From Telmatactis stephensoni (taxonomy: Eukaryota > Cnidaria > Anthozoa > Actiniaria > Isophelliidae): a DNA stretch of 64,000 bases. This document shows, piece by piece, positions 60,601-64,000 of the stretch (position 1 is the stretch's first letter; every line of letters begins with the position of its first letter). Location of the stretch: assembly GCA_029948255.1 (NCBI GenBank), contig JALIZF010001506.1, forward strand, positions 306,972 to 370,971. The letters run 5' to 3'. Made by a program: the position numbers and the translations under genes. The notes beneath the pieces are model-generated. The model was not told where the DNA came from and did not search any database. It saw only the letters and a program-made list of their open reading frames with translations.

Positions 60601-61462
60601 ATCAGGTGACACTCGATTGGCGATGTCTTACTTCATTATGTTTAAAAGAGATTTTATATTTAGAGACAGTAGCTTCTACTTGACCCATCTATGAACTTTA
60701 GGGGGTTCTCCTCCCCCGTTCAGTCAAGTGCCATACTATTTGTAAAACAAATCACCATCAAGATCATATGATATTTTTTAATGTTATGATCTTGATGAGT
60801 TTTTATTATTATTTTTTATTATTATTGCTTAAACATACATAATTTGATTAAACTGGTAGTACAGCAATGTTGAATAACCAAATAAGGAATGATCTAACGA
60901 TTCAGTGAATGCGCTTCTTCAATACAGGTTACTCAAGCGCTTCGTTTAGTGGTGACATTTCGTGGGAATTTTGCAGAATCTCTGTAGTTGCTTTGGTTGT
61001 TTTTCTTATTGGAAATAAACATTGAATACTTTTGACAGGTTCCATTCATAACCGACTATGTCACACTATAAACAATTATCAAAAAGAGTTTAACTCTTTT
61101 TGATTTTAAAATGTTATATATCATAACACTTTGTGAATAACTTTCAAGAATTTTAGAATTTTAGGTTCGTAAATATATTGGAAGCGAGAAGGCTGGGTCA
61201 CCCACCGACCGACAGCGTAAACGAAAATGAACCTCTGTCAATATGTATTAAAGATTTTCTATTTCGATAACCGACATCGATCATTGGTCATAGGCCCAGG
61301 TCTTCCTAATCACCACACGCATTGTTGTGCTCAGTGATCGATGTGATGGTGATCGATAAATGCGGCTAGCGTGCTGTTTCCATGCGATAAAACAGTTTTC
61401 GTTTCATGGCTGTAAATAGTCCCCGTAAAATGGTCGTGTTTGCGCCGTACCATGTCTCAGTG

Positions 61463-61466
<4 letters not shown>
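57679..61466. other. Upstream flank of the membrane-protein gene; no gene recognised
   Basis: AT-rich DNA with short frames only. Two perfect small hairpins are present: CATCAAGATCATA...TATGATCTTGATG at 60756-60797 and CAAAAAGAGTTTAACTCTTTTTG at 61080-61102. No clear promoter motif before 57678. Confidence 0.45.

Positions 61467-61508
<42 letters not shown>
61467..61508. repeat. (GAT)n microsatellite
   Basis: Fourteen near-perfect GAT units. Confidence 0.85.
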
Positions 61509-61669
61509 AATACTATATGCCCAAATTCAGTCCTAGTAGCAGCTTGATGGATAGAGCCTATTGACAATGAAGAATGAGGAAAGCATTCATTTGTGTTGCA
61601 GTTTGTTGTGTGGGGAGTCAGCAAAATTTGGTGACCCCGAATTTTGGCTATGAGCACTGTGGTAGTATA

Positions 61670-61845
<176 letters not shown>

Positions 61846-61870
61846 TTATGAATGAATGACACCTTTATTT

Positions 61871-61931
61871 TAAAATAAAATAATAAAATAAAATAAAATA
61901 AAATAAAATAAAATAAAATAAAATACTACTA

Positions 61932-61969
<38 letters not shown>
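61871..61969. repeat. (AAAAT)n then (GAT)n compound microsatellite
   Basis: About ten AAAAT units (61871-61924), followed after TACTACTA by thirteen GAT units (61932-61969). Confidence 0.85.
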
Positions 61970-63469
61970 AAAAGCCCTAAGCCGAGGCTCGCAGCAGACT
62001 TTGGATGCTTGCCTTAGTTGGTTGGCATAGTTACTTAGTCATTATGCTGTTGATGTCTAAAGGGAGCTATAGCAAAATATCTCGTCCGTGATCTTGTTGA
62101 TGCAGGATCCAGCTGCACACTGTAGTGCACTGGCGTATCGCTATGCCTTAATTGGTTGGCCATGCGGTACAGAGCCCATTTATAACGGTGTTGCCAAACA
62201 GTCTAGGAAGTATTATATTGAGGAAGTCCCATGGCCTACAGGTGTGTAACCGTGCACCAGCCCATTGACCATACCCAACCAATGGAATTGTGTATGCGAG
62301 GTTATGGAGTAAAATGATTAAACAGATCTGTATCACTGTTACATGTATCATTCCACCATAGTCCATTGGGGCATGTGCACCACTTTAACAAATTATGGTA
62401 GATCAATGCTGTGTTTGTACGTAGGATTCATTAGTAGTAGTTGAACTTATTTATTCCAGATAATTTTTTGGTAATTTGGGCTTAAAATCCTTACGGCCTG
62501 CATGGGCTTCCGTCAATACTTCAGATAATGGTAATAATAAAAATGATGATGATGCTGATGATGATGGTGATGATGGATAAGACATGAACATTGACCAATC
62601 AACTGACGCTAAGGCACGGCATGACCGCTCATCGTACCGGACGGTACGAATTTTGTTTCACAGTCTTACCGAGTTCTCGTTATGAGGATGACAGTGAAAA
62701 TGTCCATGCCGGGCCGTGTTGCTATGTATTGATTGGAACAAGATACCAGCAATAGGGCATTGACGATCGCAACAGACCCAACACAGAATCAATTCATTTC
62801 ATTTCATTTATCATATTATCTTTAAGCATTTCTTTACATTTTTCGAGTCAAAACAAATAAGAGATAGTACATCAAGTGTCCATTTCATTCTGGAATAATG
62901 ACTGTTTGGACAAGTTAATTATATTTCAGTGGTAGTCTTCATGGTGTTGATCGACTTTGCTCCTTCAGCTTAGTGTTACTATTGTCTTCAGTTCTTCAGA
63001 AGGGGTGCCTTCAGCTCCTTCCTTCACTGGACACTTTATTCATAGTTCCGTTGTCTTGAGAACCTGGAATCATCAAAAAAGATTTGAACAGTTGAGTGTG
63101 CTTGATTCTAACGATTCCATGCATCACCTTATTTTTCAGTCATACATCATTTCGTATTTAAAATGACACGTCTGCTATGTCCTACCTCTTCTGTGCCGTT
63201 CATAACTCTATTCTGTGGTCTTAAGAAGCTGGAACCAAACAAAAGATTTAAATTAGTTGGATTTGTTGGATACTAGCAATTACACCATCTTCTTGGTGGA
63301 CAAAGCCACTGCGATGACTGCACCGATTACTGTTCTCATCAACTGCTAACGATCAAGTCAGATCACCTGCTAAAATTAATAGATATTGAAATACCATTTT
63401 ATGTAGTACTCATTAAGAAGGTATTAAAAGTTCGGGGGGAGGGGGAGATTTGAAGACCTTGTAAAATAA
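61970..63469. other. Spacer before the duplicated gene fragment
   Basis: No gene recognised. Weak traces of the hairpin MITE family (GGCACGGCATGACCGCTC and GCCGGGCCGTG) lie at 62612-62720, and (GAT)-rich sequence at 62543-62575. Confidence 0.4.
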
Positions 63470-64000
63470 CATGTGTGGTGTTTTACTAAGAAGATTCGAG
63501 TCAGAAAATTTGCACGAACAGGGTATTTCTTGGAATGTAAACTTCGTCAAAGCGTCCAGATGACCCTCATCTATTCCAAAAAGAATTGACATTTCCACTT
63601 TTGTTAACTTTAGATGCTTGTTATAAAAAAGAAGTAATGTTTCCTGTAAAAGGGACTGCTGACTGATTCCCAAAATAGCCTGGATCTCCGAAATGATTTG
63701 AAAAGGCCATGTTTGGCCTCCAAGAATTCGAATAAAATCATTGTCCCAAGAAGCCTCTAGTTGTGATAAACTCACTGCTGAAATATCATTCAATCGAAGT
63801 AACAATTTGCAGTTGCTCTCTATTAACATTAAGGAAACTGCCACTTGCAACAATTTCGCTTTTCAAGGGAGAGATAGTCTCATTCCATTCCGGAGGTGCA
63901 AGGGATTTGGTATCATTAAGTGAAATGTCTAATGTTGATGCTATTGTAGAAAGTGTGATGGTGTATTTCTACTTCTTCAAAATCTCCTGAACTTTTTCAA
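63470..64000 (-). pseudogene. Broken partial copy of the membrane-protein repeat exon (continues past the window)
   Basis: About 530 bp match 54765-55290 of the giant exon, in the same orientation and at high identity by eye. The copy stops abruptly at 63470, inside the third ~330-aa repeat, where the parent continues. A 2-bp net loss near 63830 shifts the frame and a small change alters the ENKTISE segment. The rest lies beyond base 64000, so it may be the 3' end of a longer pseudogene or a decayed paralogue in a tandem cluster. Confidence 0.75.

Noticed and set aside
62612..62720. Fourth copy of the palindromic MITE
   Set aside because: Only scattered GC-rich blocks match and no ends can be set; noted as a weak trace only.

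Overview
The window looks like nuclear DNA of an invertebrate animal, most likely a cnidarian (anthozoan). It is AT-rich, has spliced genes with consensus GT-AG introns, very dense mobile elements, and a membrane protein with EGF and SEA modules. The phylum is an inference; no ribosomal or mitochondrial marker is present.

Left third (1-19 kb) is a nest of mobile elements. Bases 1-2043 hold the 3' end of a retrovirus-like Ty3/Gypsy element: env-like C-terminus, polypurine tract and LTR. It is followed by a second 5' half (primer-binding region, gag remnant), a second LTR of the same family, and another gag. That gag is split by an intact-ended 3.1-kb CACTA (EnSpm/CMC) DNA transposon at 4121-7253, with a TGA target duplication and arms packed with a TGTGAAA motif. 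A LINE tail with an 8-bp duplication lies between the gag and reverse-transcriptase remnants. Then come a broken RING-like accessory gene (8360-9232) and the N-terminal half of an env-like gene (9339-10463). A ~6-kb element with ~0.5-kb terminal inverted repeats occupies 10.5-16.5 kb and carries two spliceable exons of an unrecognised protein. A tRNA-derived SINE (17.2-17.5 kb) and a solo LTR with an ATTG duplication (18294-18926) close this part.

Middle (19.6-42.5 kb) holds two complete plus-strand genes whose exons I could phase end to end. The first is a plastin/fimbrin (five exons, 616 aa, four CH domains, degenerate EF-hands). The second is a GOLGA4-type GRIP golgin (18 exons, 2328 aa), with one 4959-nt coiled-coil exon and a C-terminal GRIP domain. 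They are an actin bundler and a trans-Golgi tether, with no sign of joint regulation. Their introns carry several families of hairpin MITEs.

Right third (42.5-64 kb) has about 6.5 kb of intergenic DNA with MITEs, then a minus-strand gene at 57678-49052. It encodes a predicted 1686-aa type I membrane protein: signal peptide, about 3.5 copies of an unrecognised ~330-aa repeat in a single 4-kb exon, EGF-SEA-EGF, one transmembrane helix and an NPVY tail. The membrane-proximal order matches vertebrate transmembrane mucins, but the ectodomain does not. A broken second copy of part of the repeat lies in the same orientation at 63470-64000, suggesting a local gene cluster. Long trinucleotide and pentanucleotide microsatellites sit at 61.4-62.0 kb.
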